From: Rhizobium sullae
GTDB taxonomy: Bacteria > Pseudomonadota > Alphaproteobacteria > Rhizobiales > Rhizobiaceae
Assembly (NCBI RefSeq): GCF_025200715.1
Contig: NZ_CP104143.1
Coordinates: 2,418,001 to 2,482,000 of the forward strand
Reading direction: 5' to 3'
Length of the DNA stretch: 64,000 nt
Shown here: piece after piece, positions 62,624 through 64,000 of the stretch
Numbering within the stretch: position 1 is the stretch's first letter
How the letters are laid out: each line of letters begins with the position of its first letter
Notes under the pieces: model-generated
What the model saw: only the letters and a program-made list of their open reading frames with translations
What the model was told of the DNA's origin: nothing
Database searches by the model: none
Made by a program: the position numbers and the translations under genes

Positions 62624-62638
62624 TGACAGTTTTTGTCA
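62624..62638. promoter_or_regulatory. Possible iron-responsive (IRO-type) box
   Basis: TGACAGTTTTTGTCA fits the TGA-N9-TCA pattern of rhizobial RirA-regulated promoters and has symmetric arms TGACA/TGTCA. It lies about 90 bases upstream of the DUF2325 start in AT-rich DNA and just after the tonB stop. The motif is short, so context carries much of the weight. Confidence 0.5.
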
Positions 62639-62640
62639 TA

Positions 62641-63897
62641 TTATCTTTGATTGATAGCAATTGGCACGGACATGAGCATGGTCTGGCCGCCCGGCGGCGG
62701 AGTAAATGGCGCGGCACGCCGCACAGCATCAAGGGCAAATTGATCAACCTTAGGATCGCCGGATCCTCTGGACACACGAACGGAGTTTAAGCCGCCGCTA
62801 CCGCTCACCGAGAACGTGATTACTACATCTCCCTCGATCCCGCGCGGCGTCCTGATCGCACGTCGAATGCGGCTCCTAACCTTACCGGCATAATTCGCCT
62901 TGGCCGCGGTGCCTATGCCACTGTTGTTACTCGCTGCCTGCGAATTGCGATCCGAACTTGCCATCTCGCTTCCGTCGCTGGCCCCTCGCTTGGAATCCTG
63001 CTTGTTCTCGCCTTGCGATCCAGCGACCTTCTTCTCCACCTTCCTCGGCGGCTGCTTCTTTTCCACAGGCTTCTCAACCGGCTGAACCGCCTTCGGCTTC
63101 GGCGTCGGTGCGGGTGCCTCTTCGGGCTTTACCGGCTCCGGTAGCGCTTCGGCGGTCTCCACAGGCTCTACGGGCTTCACCTCCTCTGGCACCTCCGTCG
63201 CCATCGGCTGCACAACCGATGTCTCTGCCGGAACATTCGACGTCAGCACTTCAGGTTCCGCCGCCGTCACCGTCTCGGGGGAGACGCGTGTAACCTCCTG
63301 CACCGGCGGCACGGCCTCCGCCTGGATTGGCTGCACCGTTTCTGGCGGAACCTCCGTCGGCTGTTCCGTAGGCTGCACGATCTGCGGCTGTACCGTCTCG
63401 GCGACGATCTCTTCCGGCTGCGGCTCCACTTGCAGGTCCGGATCGCCGGCAGAGGCCTGGTCGGCTTCTGAATCACCGAGAATGATGACGCTCACGGTCT
63501 CGCCTGCTTCTTCCTCCGGTTCGTGCGGTGTCACGACGAGGCCGACAGCCAGGACGGTGAAGAGAATGGCGTGAAAAGCAAAGGAGGTGAGGCAGGCAAT
63601 GAAGACGCGGCGCTTGCCCGGCTTCGGCTCATTCACTTGCTTTTCAAGGGCGCTTTGGTCCATCGGCGGTGCATCTGCCGCCACTGTCGTTTGTGCCTGC
63701 GGATGTTCCGGAAAAGATTCAATCAGCGAGAGACGCGCATAGTGCACCACGGCTTCTGCGGCGGGCTGGCGCTGCGCATTCCGCAACTCGGGCATTTCAT
63801 GGCCGGGATGGATGCCCGGCGCATTGTCGTTCAGGCCGTCAGCATCCTGCTCCACGATGAAATCGCGTCGCGACCTGGATCTCGCTGAAACTGCCAT
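62641..63897 (-). CDS. tonB: TonB energy-transducing protein
   Basis: A 418-residue TonB. It has a cytoplasmic N-terminal extension, a single membrane helix (VFIACLTSFAFHAILFTVLA), then a long Pro/Glu/Val-rich periplasmic spacer (about 125-290). The C-terminal TonB domain carries the YAGKVRSRIRRAI and GDVVITFSVSGSGGL motifs. It energises outer-membrane uptake of siderophores and haem. In rhizobia tonB lies next to haem-uptake genes, matching the haem operon downstream. The start at 63897 is an ATG; the last 100 bases of the window hold no gene I can support. Confidence 0.9.
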   Translation of the reverse strand: MAVSARSRSRRDFIVEQDADGLNDNAPGIHPGHEMPELRNAQRQPAAEAVVHYARLSLIESFPEHPQAQTTVAADAPPMDQSALEKQVNEPKPGKRRVFIACLTSFAFHAILFTVLAVGLVVTPHEPEEEAGETVSVIILGDSEADQASAGDPDLQVEPQPEEIVAETVQPQIVQPTEQPTEVPPETVQPIQAEAVPPVQEVTRVSPETVTAAEPEVLTSNVPAETSVVQPMATEVPEEVKPVEPVETAEALPEPVKPEEAPAPTPKPKAVQPVEKPVEKKQPPRKVEKKVAGSQGENKQDSKRGASDGSEMASSDRNSQAASNNSGIGTAAKANYAGKVRSRIRRAIRTPRGIEGDVVITFSVSGSGGLNSVRVSRGSGDPKVDQFALDAVRRAAPFTPPPGGQTMLMSVPIAINQR

Positions 63898-64000
63898 GTG
63901 CCCTGCCCCGGCCGGTTTGAAACTGAAACCCGCCGGAGATCATCCCCGGCATGAACTGCTCATCCCTCGAAGGGAACGGAAATCTGCGAACGGGTGACGA

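Overview
The window looks like chromosome or large-replicon DNA of a Rhizobiaceae member (Rhizobium, Ensifer or Agrobacterium type; I cannot choose among them). The reasons are a high-GC backbone, an arsenic operon of the Sinorhizobium type (arsR, aquaglyceroporin, arsC, arsH), Exo-type exopolysaccharide proteins (ExoY, ExoP and ExoF families), and a tonB region followed by a haem-oxygenase operon carrying a TGA-N9-TCA element like the rhizobial iron-responsive box.

Layout. Positions 1-272 hold the end of an unidentified gene, its terminator and a tRNA-Arg(CCG). Positions 300-12,700 are an accessory, scarred region: an intact IS481-family element, an IS110-family (IS1111-like) element with a structured non-coding flank, a SAM-cyclase-ATPase signalling gene bracketed by inverted repeat arrays, an AbiE type IV toxin-antitoxin pair whose toxin start appears frame-broken, a repeat array that looks like a transposon end, and remnants of an MscS channel, a metallophosphoesterase and two further IS481 copies. 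Positions 12,730-21,800 carry a GFA-type protein, an MscS channel, an exported protein, a six-gene arsenic operon with a divergent cysteine-tailed gene, and an orphan outer-membrane efflux lipoprotein.

Positions 22,478-59,145 form the most interesting block: an exopolysaccharide locus of the Wzx/Wzy type wrapped around a hybrid polyketide-nonribosomal peptide assembly line. Two regulators (a LuxR-type protein with a non-phosphorylatable receiver and a Crp/Fnr protein) lead into a pyruvyltransferase, a Wzy-like polymerase and a secreted GH16 glycanase. Then come three overlapping assembly-line genes: A-PCP; KS-AT-ACP-aminotransferase-C-A-PCP; and a terminal protein with a mutated C domain, an A-domain stump, a PCP and a thioesterase with a cysteine nucleophile. 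A formyltransferase-like/propeller protein, a dedicated Sfp-type phosphopantetheinyl transferase, a DegT sugar aminotransferase, a GMC oxidoreductase and a methyltransferase follow. The block continues with a flippase, an ExoY-like initiating transferase, glycosyltransferases, an ExoP-like copolymerase/tyrosine kinase fused to a GT2 glycosyltransferase, an ExoF-like export protein and a Gfo/Idh oxidoreductase. My working hypothesis is that the locus makes a polysaccharide carrying, or co-produced with, a beta-amino-acyl-glycine type substituent put on an amino sugar. This is inference from gene content.

Positions 59,335-64,000 hold a TetR-controlled SMR exporter, a group II truncated haemoglobin, a DUF423 membrane protein, and an iron/haem operon (DUF2325 protein, small protein, IsdG-type haem monooxygenase, VOC protein) with a possible iron-responsive box, downstream of tonB.
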